Assembly (NCBI RefSeq): GCF_002355595.1
Contig: NZ_AP017422.1
Span: 1,488,001-1,552,000 of the forward strand
Length of the DNA: 64,000 bases
Source of the DNA: Filimonas lacunae
GTDB taxonomy: Bacteria; Bacteroidota; Bacteroidia; Chitinophagales; Chitinophagaceae
Direction: 5' to 3'
Shown here in pieces: positions 35,601 through 43,783 of this stretch. The position numbers were made by a program, and so were the translations under genes. The first letter of the stretch is position 1; the number at the start of each line of letters is the position of its first letter. The notes under the pieces were generated by a model that was given only the letters and a program-made list of their open reading frames with translations, searched no databases and was not told the DNA's origin.

Positions 35601-35935
35601 GTGGCAACTTTCCTTACGGTATGGTGTCAAGAGGTAACGAACATAACCGCTTGTCTATGATATTTCTGGAAAGCGCTTATCGTGCAGAAGATACCGAACT
35701 GGCAGCGAAAGTGTTAAAGAGCGTGCGTACCGATTTACAGCAGCAACTGAAATTTTACAACGGCCTTAGCGGTGTGAAAGCAGAAAATATGGATTACGAC
35801 AGACGTAATACAGAAAGCATGCTGAACGACCTGAAACAGATGGAGCAAATGTATACCGGTAAAAAAGAAGGCGCTGGTATAGGAGGCCCTGAGGGTCCGA
35901 AAACATTGGCTAATCCTGATTCTGTTCCCCAATAA
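32654..35935 (+). CDS. DUF2723 polytopic membrane protein (GT117/PMT-like glycosyltransferase)
   Basis: 1093 residues from 32654. The N-terminal half has about ten to twelve hydrophobic segments and begins with a family signature (GSLWDCGEF, then QIPHPPGAP), where the Asp-containing periplasmic loop resembles that of protein O-mannosyltransferases (GT-C fold). The C-terminal half (from about residue 700) is soluble and includes FGDNDTYPLWYAQEVEG and PIYFTNQYG. Family members are common in Bacteroidota and are assigned to GT117, with a role in sugar transfer from lipid carriers, possibly for O-glycosylation. The acceptor is not known. A promoter box precedes it and a terminator follows, so it is probably monocistronic. 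Confidence 0.88.
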   Translation: MNFKRVNNVTGWVVCAIACIVYILTAEAAGSLWDCGEFVSSCFKVQIPHPPGAPLFVLLGRIFIVLFGDKPDMAAKGVNMMSALASGFTILFLFWSITHFARKIVVGKVVDAAKELTTAQLIGIMGAGAVGALAYTFSDSFWYSAVEGEVYAMSSFFTALVFWAILKWDAQADEPGADRWIVFIFFAIGLSIGVHLLSLLNIPAIVMVYYFRRRSSFNYTQLRKYFMWFTIIGGVAAFVLAFAAGQSEANSERGVAADSTMAGLVILGAAVAIGLLYLVEKLNPKTKEYAGGTYIFFIIACVLTGVVQVAVIQYSVKAAGYFDIFFVNSLGLPFSSGFIFFFILVGVFAWFMLRYANKKGWAYLRLGIWCMIFTLLGYSTYVTTMIRSSADPSIDMYNVDNPMSLVGYLGREQYGDFPLLYGQKFTAQPVDYKEGATKYQRADGKYVTIGKDMKYVYAPEDKMVFPRMWDASNDQGHADYYAYFMGIGKNKDGTYERAPDFLDNIRYFAGYQNYFMYLRYFLWNFSGKQNDVQGVFAGNVRDGNWITGIGFIDNIMYGDQSLMPDSMKNNKAHNRLFALPLILGLLGLFFHFRKRGDDALVTMLLFFFTGFAIVVYLNQAGYQPRERDYAYVGSFYAFAIWIGLGVLKVQEWLTKAVNQSMAASLATVVCLLAVPAVMAQQEWDDHDRSKKLLAPDLAKDYLNSCDTNAIVFTFGDNDTYPLWYAQEVEGVRPDIRVINTSLLGIDWYINQLRNKVNSSDPIDVIFTADQIEGRKRDYVMFQPKSSIPENRYYDLYDMMKNYVGSDDPNKMVNRGGGDMYNSFPVHKVSVPVDQNVVRTNGTVNANDSVVSELRFDIPKNGLMKNDLALLNVIAANKWKRPIYFTNQYGELGFGQYLRKDGLTYRLIPVQNSYINTESMKDKLMNKFRYGSANIPGVYFDEENRRHLNTIRRAYAELALDLSFKNRKPEAREVLKKIDDMMLSGNFPYGMVSRGNEHNRLSMIFLESAYRAEDTELAAKVLKSVRTDLQQQLKFYNGLSGVKAENMDYDRRNTESMLNDLKQMEQMYTGKKEGAGIGGPEGPKTLANPDSVPQ

Positions 35936-35960
35936 TCATAAGTATTTAGCTTATAAAGAG

Positions 35961-35988
35961 AAGGCCTGCGTTTTGCAGGCCTTTTTTT
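35961..35988 (+). terminator. Intrinsic terminator after the DUF2723 gene
   Basis: AAGGCCTGC and GCAGGCCTT form a perfect 9-bp stem with a GTTTT loop and a T7 tail. Confidence 0.92.
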
Positions 35989-36052
35989 ATGTTATGGTTT
36001 CTTAACGAAGCGTTGTTGCAACTATTACTTTATTTTTTTGTAGATTACAGTC

Positions 36053-37150
36053 ATGTTAGGGCACAGATTTGAACATTTTGATCCCCGTGCGAATGGTAAG
36101 ACCCGTTTTGAACAGCTGCTGGATGTTTTTATGCAGCTGTTAACGTACACCAGCGGAGATGTAGCAGAAGCACTGCAGTGGATGAATGAGCTGGACAAGC
36201 AGTATCAATTAACAGATCAGGAGTATGGTATGGGGGACTTCATTGATGACCTCCGAAATAATGGTTACATCAAGGATGATACTAATGATGGCCGCATGGT
36301 GATTACTCCCAAATCGGAACAAAGTATACGGAAGCAAAGCCTGGAAGAGATTTTCGGGAAACTGAAAAAAAGCAAACAGGGCGACCATACTACTTTTAAA
36401 CCGGGTGGGGGCGATGAAGCGAGTCCGGATTTACGTCCTTTTCGCTTTGGCGATATGCTGGAGCAGATTGATTTTACGGAAAGCATCCGTAATGCGCAGA
36501 TTAACCACGGTGTTGAAGCTTTCCATATGCACGAAGACGACCTGCAGATCCGGGAAACCGATTTGAAGGTGCAGACTTCTACTGTGCTGATGATTGATAT
36601 TTCGCATTCCATGATCCTGTATGGCGAAGACCGTATTACCCCTGCGAAGAAGGTGGCTATGGCTTTGAGCGAACTGATCACTACCCGGTATCCTAAAGAC
36701 ACACTGGATATTGTGGTGTTTGGTAATGATGCGTGGCCGGTGGCCATTAAAGACCTTCCCTATTTACAGGTAGGACCTTATCATACCAACACGGTGGCAG
36801 GGCTGGAGCTGGCCATGGATATTTTGCGCAGGAGAAAAAATGCGAACAAGCAGATATTTATGATCACCGATGGTAAGCCTACCTGTTTAAAGGTGGGTGG
36901 CCGTTATTATAAAAACAGTTTTGGACTGGACCGGAAAATAACCAACCGTTGTATTAACCTGGCCGCCCAGTGCAAAAAACTGAAAATACCTATTACCACG
37001 TTTATGATCGCTTCAGACCCTTACCTGCAAAGCTTTGTAAATGAGTTTACAGAGATGAACCACGGGAAGGCCTTTTTTGCTTCACTGGATAAACTGGGGT
37101 CTTTTATTTTCAAAGATTTTGAAAGTGGTAAGCGTAAGACCCTGTATTAA
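36053..37150 (+). CDS. VWA-domain protein (chelatase D-like)
   Basis: 365 residues, soluble. The first 160 residues are charged and helical with a conserved GMGDFIDDLRNNGYI. A von Willebrand A domain follows, with the MIDAS motif D182-x-S184-x-S186 (IDISHS) and a late FMITDGKP. It lacks signal peptide and membrane helices, so it is cytoplasmic. VWA proteins encoded beside AAA+ chelatase-like ATPases act as the adaptor that binds the metal or client while the ATPase does the work. The next gene, 46 bases on, is such an ATPase, so the pair should work together. The client is unknown. No porphyrin biosynthesis gene is nearby, so a Mg-chelatase role is unlikely. Confidence 0.85.
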   Translation: MLGHRFEHFDPRANGKTRFEQLLDVFMQLLTYTSGDVAEALQWMNELDKQYQLTDQEYGMGDFIDDLRNNGYIKDDTNDGRMVITPKSEQSIRKQSLEEIFGKLKKSKQGDHTTFKPGGGDEASPDLRPFRFGDMLEQIDFTESIRNAQINHGVEAFHMHEDDLQIRETDLKVQTSTVLMIDISHSMILYGEDRITPAKKVAMALSELITTRYPKDTLDIVVFGNDAWPVAIKDLPYLQVGPYHTNTVAGLELAMDILRRRKNANKQIFMITDGKPTCLKVGGRYYKNSFGLDRKITNRCINLAAQCKKLKIPITTFMIASDPYLQSFVNEFTEMNHGKAFFASLDKLGSFIFKDFESGKRKTLY

Positions 37151-37195
37151 CGTTTGCACGCCTGATATTTTAGCATTGCTGAAAAAGATAATTGA

Positions 37196-38737
37196 ATGAA
37201 CATAGCGAAGATTACAACTTTAGGAGAGCTGAAGAAGAGTGGGTATAAGCCTTTAAGTGTAAAGGAAGAGATCAGGAAAAACCTGATCACCCGCATAAAG
37301 AACAAGGAAAATCCTTTTACAGGGATTATGGGGTATGAGGATACCGTTATTCCTGATACAGAGCGTGCTTTGTTAAGCCGTCATAATATTCTGTACCTGG
37401 GCCTTCGCGGACAGGCTAAAACACGTATGGCGCGCCAGATGGTGGAGTTGCTGGACGAGTATGTGCCTGTGGTGGCAGGTAGCGAGGTAAATGACGATCC
37501 CTTACGTCCGTTAAGTAAGTACTCCAGGGATCTGATAGCGGAGTATGGCGATGCAACACCGGTTACCTGGTGGCACCGGAGCGAGCGTTATGGCGAGAAG
37601 CTGGCTACGCCGGATGTGAGTGTAGCGGATTTGATAGGGGATGTGGATCCTATTAAGGCGGCTAACCTGCGTTTGAGTTTTGCAGATGAGCAGGTAATTC
37701 ACTACGGCATTATCCCGCGTAGCAACCGTGGCATATTTGTGATTAACGAGCTGCCCGATTTGCAGGCGCGCATACAGGTGTCGCTGTTTAATATTTTACA
37801 GGAGGGCGATATACAGATACGGGGCTTTAAGCTGCGTATGCCGCTGGATATACAGTTTGTGTTTACGGCCAACCCGGAAGATTATACCAACCGTGGCAGC
37901 ATTGTAACACCTTTAAAAGACCGTATTGAAAGCCAGATTTTAACGCACTATCCCAAAACGATAGAAACGGCGCTGTCTATTACAGAGCAGGAAGCGGATA
38001 TTTTACCAGAGCAGCAGGATGTTATTGATATAAGTGACCTGGTGAAGCGTTTGATTGAGCAGGTGGCTTTTGAAGCAAGGAGTAATGAATACGTAGATAA
38101 GAAGAGTGGGGTAAGCGCCCGCCTTACTATTGCGGCTTACGAGAACGCCGTGAGCAGTGCCGAGCGCAGGGCTATTATTCACAACGAACCGAAAACACAG
38201 ATATGGATCAGTGACCTGGTGGGCATTATCCCTGCCATTACTGGTAAAATTGAGCTGGTGTATGAAGGGGAGCAGGAAGGTCCGTACCAGGTGGCTGTGA
38301 ACCTGCTGGACAGGGCTATCCGCTCGCAGTTTGTGACCTACTTCCCCGATCCGGAAAAGGTGAAGAAGAAAAAGCCTACCGGCAAAAAATCGCAGGAAGC
38401 CAAAGTAGAGGAAAACCCTTACAGAAGCATTATCAACTGGTTTGACAGTGGTAATTCTATTGATGTGCTGGTGGATATGAAAGATGCGGAGAAGATTGCA
38501 GCCTTATACCAGGTAGATGGTTTGTATGCTTTTGTGAAGCGCTTTTTCCCGCAGGCCAATGAGAAAGAAGGGGCTTTGCTGATGGAGTTTGTGCTGCATG
38601 GCCTTTCTGCTTATTCACTAATAAGCAAGAAGGTGATTGATGGCCGTATCCAGTTTAAAGACCTGATTGGCAGTATGATGAACTTCGGCCAAATGAACTT
38701 TGAAGAGGACGATTTGACCGAAGACGATCTGAACTAG
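37196..38737 (+). CDS. AAA+ ATPase, magnesium chelatase ChlI/MoxR-like
   Basis: 513 residues. Walker A GLRGQAKT is at residues 69-76, Walker B with the INEL core (IFVINELPDLQ) near 185, and the sensor-like FVFTANPEDYTNRG near 225. That order is the helix-2-insert AAA+ clade of ChlI, BchI and MoxR. The C-terminal 150 residues include a lysine-rich linker (KVKKKKPTGKKSQE) and an acidic end (EEDDLTEDD). It is cytoplasmic and probably forms a hexamer with the VWA protein just upstream. Its stop codon overlaps the murB stop on the other strand through a shared CTAG. Confidence 0.88.
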   Translation: MNIAKITTLGELKKSGYKPLSVKEEIRKNLITRIKNKENPFTGIMGYEDTVIPDTERALLSRHNILYLGLRGQAKTRMARQMVELLDEYVPVVAGSEVNDDPLRPLSKYSRDLIAEYGDATPVTWWHRSERYGEKLATPDVSVADLIGDVDPIKAANLRLSFADEQVIHYGIIPRSNRGIFVINELPDLQARIQVSLFNILQEGDIQIRGFKLRMPLDIQFVFTANPEDYTNRGSIVTPLKDRIESQILTHYPKTIETALSITEQEADILPEQQDVIDISDLVKRLIEQVAFEARSNEYVDKKSGVSARLTIAAYENAVSSAERRAIIHNEPKTQIWISDLVGIIPAITGKIELVYEGEQEGPYQVAVNLLDRAIRSQFVTYFPDPEKVKKKKPTGKKSQEAKVEENPYRSIINWFDSGNSIDVLVDMKDAEKIAALYQVDGLYAFVKRFFPQANEKEGALLMEFVLHGLSAYSLISKKVIDGRIQFKDLIGSMMNFGQMNFEEDDLTEDDLN

Positions 38738-39783
38738 ATAATATTTACTTCTCTTTCCAGCGTAATACCAAACTGTTGGTTTACGCTGGAAATAATTTCT
38801 TCTGACAGCTGGAATATTTCATTGCCTGTAGCGTTGGCATAGTTTACCAGCACCAATGGTTGTTTACTGTGGCAGCCTGCATCTCCTTTACGATATCCTT
38901 TCCATCCGCATTGTTCTATTAACCAGGCGGCCGGTATCTTTTCCCATGCCTGCCCATTGCTATCGGGCGCTACTGCATAGTGCGGTATAGTGGCGTGTTG
39001 CTGTTGCAATGCCCGGAATTGTGTTTGCGGTATAGTTGGGTTTTTGAAAAAGCTACCAGCATTACCCACTTCCGCGGGGTTGGGCAGTTTGCTGCTGCGG
39101 ATGTTGATAACGGCCTGTGCAATGGCTGCAATGTTTAACTGTTGTGAACCCATAGCTGCCAGCTCCTGTTCAATAGCACCATAGGAGGTATGATACACAG
39201 GTTGCTTGTTCAGGCGATAGGTAACATTGAGTATAATAAACTGGCCTTTGTATTTGTTTTTGAAAACACTTTCGCGGTAGCCGAAGTTGCACTCGGTATG
39301 GTGAAAGGTAACTACCGATTGACTTTCGATATGCAGTGCTTCCAGCGATTCGCACACGTCTTTTATCTCTACGCCATACGCGCCAATGTTTTGCATGGGC
39401 GAAGCGCCTACACAACCGGGAATAAGGCTGAGGTTTTCCAGGCCTGCGTAATTGTGTTGTATACAGTATTGTACAAACCGGTGCCAGTTTTCGCCGCCCC
39501 AGGCTTTGATGTAGTAATGGTTTGCATCCTCTTTTACCAGCTCAATGCCTTTGAGTTCGTTTTTAATTACCAGCCCGTTATAGTTTTGGGTGAACAGCAT
39601 GTTGCTGCCACCGCCCAGCACCAGCAGGTTTTGCTGGCCTGCCTGGTGGCTATAAATCAGTAATTCTTTCAGTTGTTCAACAGTGCTGAATGCTGCAAAA
39701 TAGCGTGCGGTGGCAGCAATGCCAAAGGTGTTGAAAGGCTTTAATTCTTTGTTTTCCTGTATAGATGATGTAAGCATGATCAT
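38734..39783 (-). CDS. murB: UDP-N-acetylmuramate dehydrogenase
   Basis: 349 residues, FAD-dependent, reducing UDP-GlcNAc-enolpyruvate to UDP-MurNAc in peptidoglycan synthesis. Family signs: NTFGIAATARYF near the start, LGGGSNMLF in the PP-loop, SLIPGCVGASPMQNIGAYGVE, YRESVFK, and the closing part with AGSFFKNP and AAWLIEQCGWKG. This is the type I (E. coli-like) form of about 340 residues. The ATG at 39777 is an alternative to 39783. It begins 15 bases after priA ends, so the two are co-transcribed. Confidence 0.95.
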   Translation of the reverse strand: MIMLTSSIQENKELKPFNTFGIAATARYFAAFSTVEQLKELLIYSHQAGQQNLLVLGGGSNMLFTQNYNGLVIKNELKGIELVKEDANHYYIKAWGGENWHRFVQYCIQHNYAGLENLSLIPGCVGASPMQNIGAYGVEIKDVCESLEALHIESQSVVTFHHTECNFGYRESVFKNKYKGQFIILNVTYRLNKQPVYHTSYGAIEQELAAMGSQQLNIAAIAQAVINIRSSKLPNPAEVGNAGSFFKNPTIPQTQFRALQQQHATIPHYAVAPDSNGQAWEKIPAAWLIEQCGWKGYRKGDAGCHSKQPLVLVNYANATGNEIFQLSEEIISSVNQQFGITLEREVNII

Positions 39784-39798
39784 GAATGTGTTTATAGT

Positions 39799-42294
39799 TT
39801 ACACAGGGTCAATATCGGGTATGATGTGCACGCTGCTGTATCTTTTGGTAGCGTTGATGATAGTGATCTGTTGCGCTATCTGTAGCTTGCATTGCTGTAT
39901 TAACGGCGCTTTCCGGGGCAGCTTTATCAGCAGCTCGGAAAGGTATTGGTTACGGATGCGGTTGACTACGGGGTTGGCGGGGCCGAATACGTAAGGGCCA
40001 AAATCTTTTTTCAGGCCATTGACCATATGCTGTGCGGCTTCTTCGGCAATCAGCTGGTCCTTGTGTTTAAAAATCACCTGTATAATACGGGCAAACGGTG
40101 GATAGAAGAAGCGTTGCCTGTTTTCCATTTCGTATTGAAACAGTTGCTGGTAGTTGTGTTGCTGCACAAAGCCGAGTACCGGATGTTCGGTATTGCTTAC
40201 CTGTATCATTACTTTACCCAGCCCGTCTTTACGGCCTGCGCGGCCGCTTACTTGTTCCATCAGCTGGTAAGCGCGTTCGTTCACGCGAAAATCGGCAAAG
40301 TTTAAAATGCCATCTGCATCTAAAATGCCTACGAGGTTTACGTGTTCAAAGTCCAGGCCTTTAACCACCATCTGGGTGCCTACCAGGATGTCTATTTTCT
40401 GTTGTTCAAACAGTTTAATCAGGTTGTCGTGATCGTGCTTGCCTTTTACGCTATCATAATCCATACGGGCTGTTCTGGCATCGGGAAAAGCTTCTGTAAT
40501 CATTTCCTCGATCTTTTCGGTGCCAAAGTTCTTCTGAATAAAGCGGTTGCTGCCACAGGCAGAACAGGTGTATATTACCGGGTAGGTAGTGCCACAGTAG
40601 TGACAGGCCAGTTTGTTTTTAGACTTATGATAGGTGAGGGTTACATCACAGTTTTTACACTGGGGTATCCAACCGCATACGCCGCATATCTGGTAAGGTG
40701 AATAGCCGCGCCGGTTCTGGAACAGAATGATCTGTTTTTTATCGTGCAGCGACTGTGTGATAGCCTGGTGCAGTTCGGGCGTGAGCATTACTTTGGAATG
40801 ATCTTTTTTGATCACTCTTTTTACATCTACTATTTCAATTTGCGGCATGGCTACATTGCCATAGCGTTCCATCAGCTGTACCAGGCCGTATTTGCCTTGC
40901 TGTGCATTGGTATAGCTTTCTATGGAAGGGGTGGCAGAGCCGAGTAATACCTTTGCCTGAAACAGGGATGCGTAATAGATAGCGGCATCCCGTGCGTGGT
41001 AGCGTGGTGCTGGCTCCTGCTGCTTATAGGAGGAGTCATGCTCTTCATCGGCAATGATCAAACCCAGATCGCGAAAGGGCAGGAACACGGCAGAGCGTGC
41101 GCCCAGTACAATACGGGCTTCCCCGCTTTTTACCTTATTCCATATTTCTACCCGTTCGTTGGGGTTGAATTTGGAATGATAGATAGAGATGTTACCGCCA
41201 AAATGCTTTTGCAGGCGGCGTATGATTTGTGTGGTTAAAGCTATTTCGGGCAGCATGTATAGTACCTGCTTGCCCTTGCGTATAAAGGCTTCGATGAGTT
41301 TTACGTATACCTGTGTTTTGCCACTGGCGGTTACGCCATGCAGCAGGCATACCTGTTTTTCATCGAACAATGTTTCAATCTTCTCTGCCGCCTGTTGCTG
41401 CAGGGGCGACAGTTCAAAATCAATGATAACATCTTTGGGCAAAGAGCCGATGCGATCCACTGCGCGCTTTTCGGTACGAAGTATATTTTTTTCTACCAGC
41501 CCTTTTAACTGTGCAGCGGTGGCGCCTGATTTCTTTAACAGCTCTGGTTGGGATACTTCGCCTTGTGTACGTTGCAGGTGTATATAAGCCATCAGCAACT
41601 CCATTTGCTTAGGTGCCTTGTACTGTTGCCAGTTATTCAGCAAATCGGCCAGCGCTTCTTCTTTATGATAGGCGGGTTGCAGAATAACATAGGTCTCTTT
41701 TTTCTCCTTGTACTTCTCTTTCAGTTCTTCCCATACCAGGCATACCTGTTTTTCTATCAGGCGTTTGATAACAGGGTATACATGGGAAGCGTCCAGTATT
41801 TGTTGTACCTCATTCAGGCGCAGTTCCTTTTTCAGGTTGAGGGCTTCGGCTACCATAAACTCCTCATCGTCCAGCTCTATCATTTCATCCTCATAGCTGT
41901 CGTTCCACATCAGTACGGTTTCGCTGCTGAGTTTGAGGTTGGAAGGGATGGCGGCCTGCATTACTTCGCCTTCGGTACACATGTAATAGTCGGCAATCCA
42001 TTCCCAGAAAGCTAATTGCTCGGGGTGCAGTAACGGCACATCGTCCAGCACATTGAGAATGGGTTTGGGATTAAATGCTTCGGGCTTTTCGGTAAACGTT
42101 TTTTTTACCAGGCCGGCGTATTTTTTATTCTTTCCCAATACTACCTCTACACGTATACCAGGTTGTACTGCTTCCTTCAAATGATCGGGCACTGCCCAGG
42201 TAAAGTTTTTAGGCAGGGCAAGAGGAATAAGTACCTCTGCAAACAGGGTATAGGTGTGATTGGTGAATAACTGATTGGGAGAATGAGTATTCAT
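39799..42294 (-). CDS. priA: Primosomal replication protein N' (PriA helicase)
   Basis: 831 residues. The N-terminal DNA-binding part recognises replication forks. The helicase core has Walker A (GVTASGKT), DEEH (IADEEHDSSYKQ), and LGSATPS. A zinc region holds four CxxC pairs (CGVCGW, CKNC, CHYC, CSAC). Motifs V/VI include GTQMVVKGLDFEHV and QVSGRAGR. PriA restarts stalled forks. A near-consensus -7 box TATCTTAG on the minus strand (42312-42305) sits just before the start, giving a very short leader. murB follows 15 bases later. Confidence 0.96.
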   Translation of the reverse strand: MNTHSPNQLFTNHTYTLFAEVLIPLALPKNFTWAVPDHLKEAVQPGIRVEVVLGKNKKYAGLVKKTFTEKPEAFNPKPILNVLDDVPLLHPEQLAFWEWIADYYMCTEGEVMQAAIPSNLKLSSETVLMWNDSYEDEMIELDDEEFMVAEALNLKKELRLNEVQQILDASHVYPVIKRLIEKQVCLVWEELKEKYKEKKETYVILQPAYHKEEALADLLNNWQQYKAPKQMELLMAYIHLQRTQGEVSQPELLKKSGATAAQLKGLVEKNILRTEKRAVDRIGSLPKDVIIDFELSPLQQQAAEKIETLFDEKQVCLLHGVTASGKTQVYVKLIEAFIRKGKQVLYMLPEIALTTQIIRRLQKHFGGNISIYHSKFNPNERVEIWNKVKSGEARIVLGARSAVFLPFRDLGLIIADEEHDSSYKQQEPAPRYHARDAAIYYASLFQAKVLLGSATPSIESYTNAQQGKYGLVQLMERYGNVAMPQIEIVDVKRVIKKDHSKVMLTPELHQAITQSLHDKKQIILFQNRRGYSPYQICGVCGWIPQCKNCDVTLTYHKSKNKLACHYCGTTYPVIYTCSACGSNRFIQKNFGTEKIEEMITEAFPDARTARMDYDSVKGKHDHDNLIKLFEQQKIDILVGTQMVVKGLDFEHVNLVGILDADGILNFADFRVNERAYQLMEQVSGRAGRKDGLGKVMIQVSNTEHPVLGFVQQHNYQQLFQYEMENRQRFFYPPFARIIQVIFKHKDQLIAEEAAQHMVNGLKKDFGPYVFGPANPVVNRIRNQYLSELLIKLPRKAPLIQQCKLQIAQQITIINATKRYSSVHIIPDIDPV

Positions 42295-42318
42295 GATTAA
42301 TGGGCTAAGATACGGCTG

Positions 42319-43641
42319 TTAACGCAGCAATTGCTTTAATGTGCTGATGTATTTGGCCGTAAACTGCCTGCGTCGCTGGAAGCCGGCTGCCATTGAGGTT
42401 TCGTGTCCGTGCCTGCGCCTGTTAAACAGTTTGGGATGTTGTATCTGTTGGCTGGAATAGATGCTGATATGGCCACTGCTGAGGTAGGCTGCACCACAGG
42501 CAATGGCAAAGTAAAAGGTATAATACGGGCCAAAGAGTTCTATGCCCATGATGGTGCAGGCGATGGGGGTGTTGGTAGCACCGGCAAATACAGCAATAAA
42601 ACCGAGTGCGGCCATGAGATCTACCGGCACGCCGAGAAGACTGCCCAGTACGCTGCCCAGGGTAGCCCCGATAAAGAACAAGGGAGTTACTTCGCCACCT
42701 TTCATGCCACAGGATAAAGTGATAGCGGTAAACAACAGCTTCCACCACCAGCTGAGCCAGGGGGCGTGGGCGGGGCCAAATGCTCCGACAATAGAGATTC
42801 CGGTTACTTTGGGTGGTTTTTGCACCCCCAGCCCCAGGTAATCGTCGGTTTGCAACAGCCAGGTAAGCGCAATAATCATAACACCACCCACGGCTGGTAT
42901 CAGCCATTTTACCGGTATGCGTTGAAACAGGTATTTGAATCCGTGGGTAAGCTCAGCAAACAGGAAAGCGGTGAAACCGAACAGGATGCCTGCGCCCGCT
43001 ACTTTGAATATGAGCCAGCCGTTGATACGTGTGACTATGGAAGATATATGGTAATGGGTGTGGTGGATATGGTATAGCGAGCATACAAAATCTGCCAGGA
43101 ATGCTGCTACCAGGCAAGGTATCAATGGACTAAAGGTAAAGCTGCCCAGCGCCAGCACTTCCACAGCGAAGATGGTGCCGGCGAAGGGAGTGCCAAACAC
43201 AGCACCGAAACCCGCTGCAATACCGGCCATTAGTAACACCTGTTTATTAATGACATGGTTGCTAAACCATTGGCTTACCAGGGATGCGGTGCTGCCACCT
43301 ATTTGTACGGCAGTGCCTTCACGGCCGGCTGAGCCACCGAATAAGTGGGTAATGATAGTGCCTGCCAGCACCAGCGGAGCCATGCGACGGGGAACGCCTC
43401 CACCCGGAGCATGTATTTCTTCTATAATAAGGTTATTGCCTTTTTCACTGTTTTTGCCCCATAGCTGGTAGAGGTAATATACCAGTATGCCACCCAGGGG
43501 CAGCAGATATAACAGCCAGGGATGTTGAAAGCGGAAGTGGGTTACCGTATCCAGTAACCATAAAAACAAGGCGATAACAGAGCCGGTGATTGCGGATAAA
43601 AGGAGTAATGCCAGGGAATGTAAGAGTAGCTTTTTTAACAC
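42319..43641 (-). CDS. ClC-family chloride channel/antiporter
   Basis: 440 residues with about ten to twelve hydrophobic segments. The ClC selectivity signatures are visible as GGGVPRR (GSGIP-like, residues 80-86), GREGTAVQ with the gating glutamate E108, and GGEVTPLF (GIFAP-like). There is no CBS domain at the C terminus, which is basic. The gate glutamate is kept. Whether it is a Cl-/H+ exchanger or a channel cannot be settled, and the first motif deviates, as in the fluoride/other ClC subgroups. The start is GTG: an in-frame stop lies four codons upstream. A near -7 box (AACATTTG, 43654-43647) ends just before the GTG. Confidence 0.9.
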   Translation of the reverse strand: MLKKLLLHSLALLLLSAITGSVIALFLWLLDTVTHFRFQHPWLLYLLPLGGILVYYLYQLWGKNSEKGNNLIIEEIHAPGGGVPRRMAPLVLAGTIITHLFGGSAGREGTAVQIGGSTASLVSQWFSNHVINKQVLLMAGIAAGFGAVFGTPFAGTIFAVEVLALGSFTFSPLIPCLVAAFLADFVCSLYHIHHTHYHISSIVTRINGWLIFKVAGAGILFGFTAFLFAELTHGFKYLFQRIPVKWLIPAVGGVMIIALTWLLQTDDYLGLGVQKPPKVTGISIVGAFGPAHAPWLSWWWKLLFTAITLSCGMKGGEVTPLFFIGATLGSVLGSLLGVPVDLMAALGFIAVFAGATNTPIACTIMGIELFGPYYTFYFAIACGAAYLSSGHISIYSSQQIQHPKLFNRRRHGHETSMAAGFQRRRQFTAKYISTLKQLLR

Positions 43642-43783
43642 GTCTGCAAATGTTTACTGTTCAATAAATAGTTTATTGTTATTGCAGGCGCCATCGTCCC
43701 TCTGGTTAGGGCGGTTGATAAGGCGGAGCACCATCGCCTTACTGCGAAGGTAGGCTCCATTGCGCAATGAGCCACAATAAATA

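Noticed and set aside
43642-43783. Possible small gene between the ClC and dusB genes
   Set aside because: Open frame of 62 codons overlaps dusB and lacks any start signal or domain; only small inverted repeats are seen.
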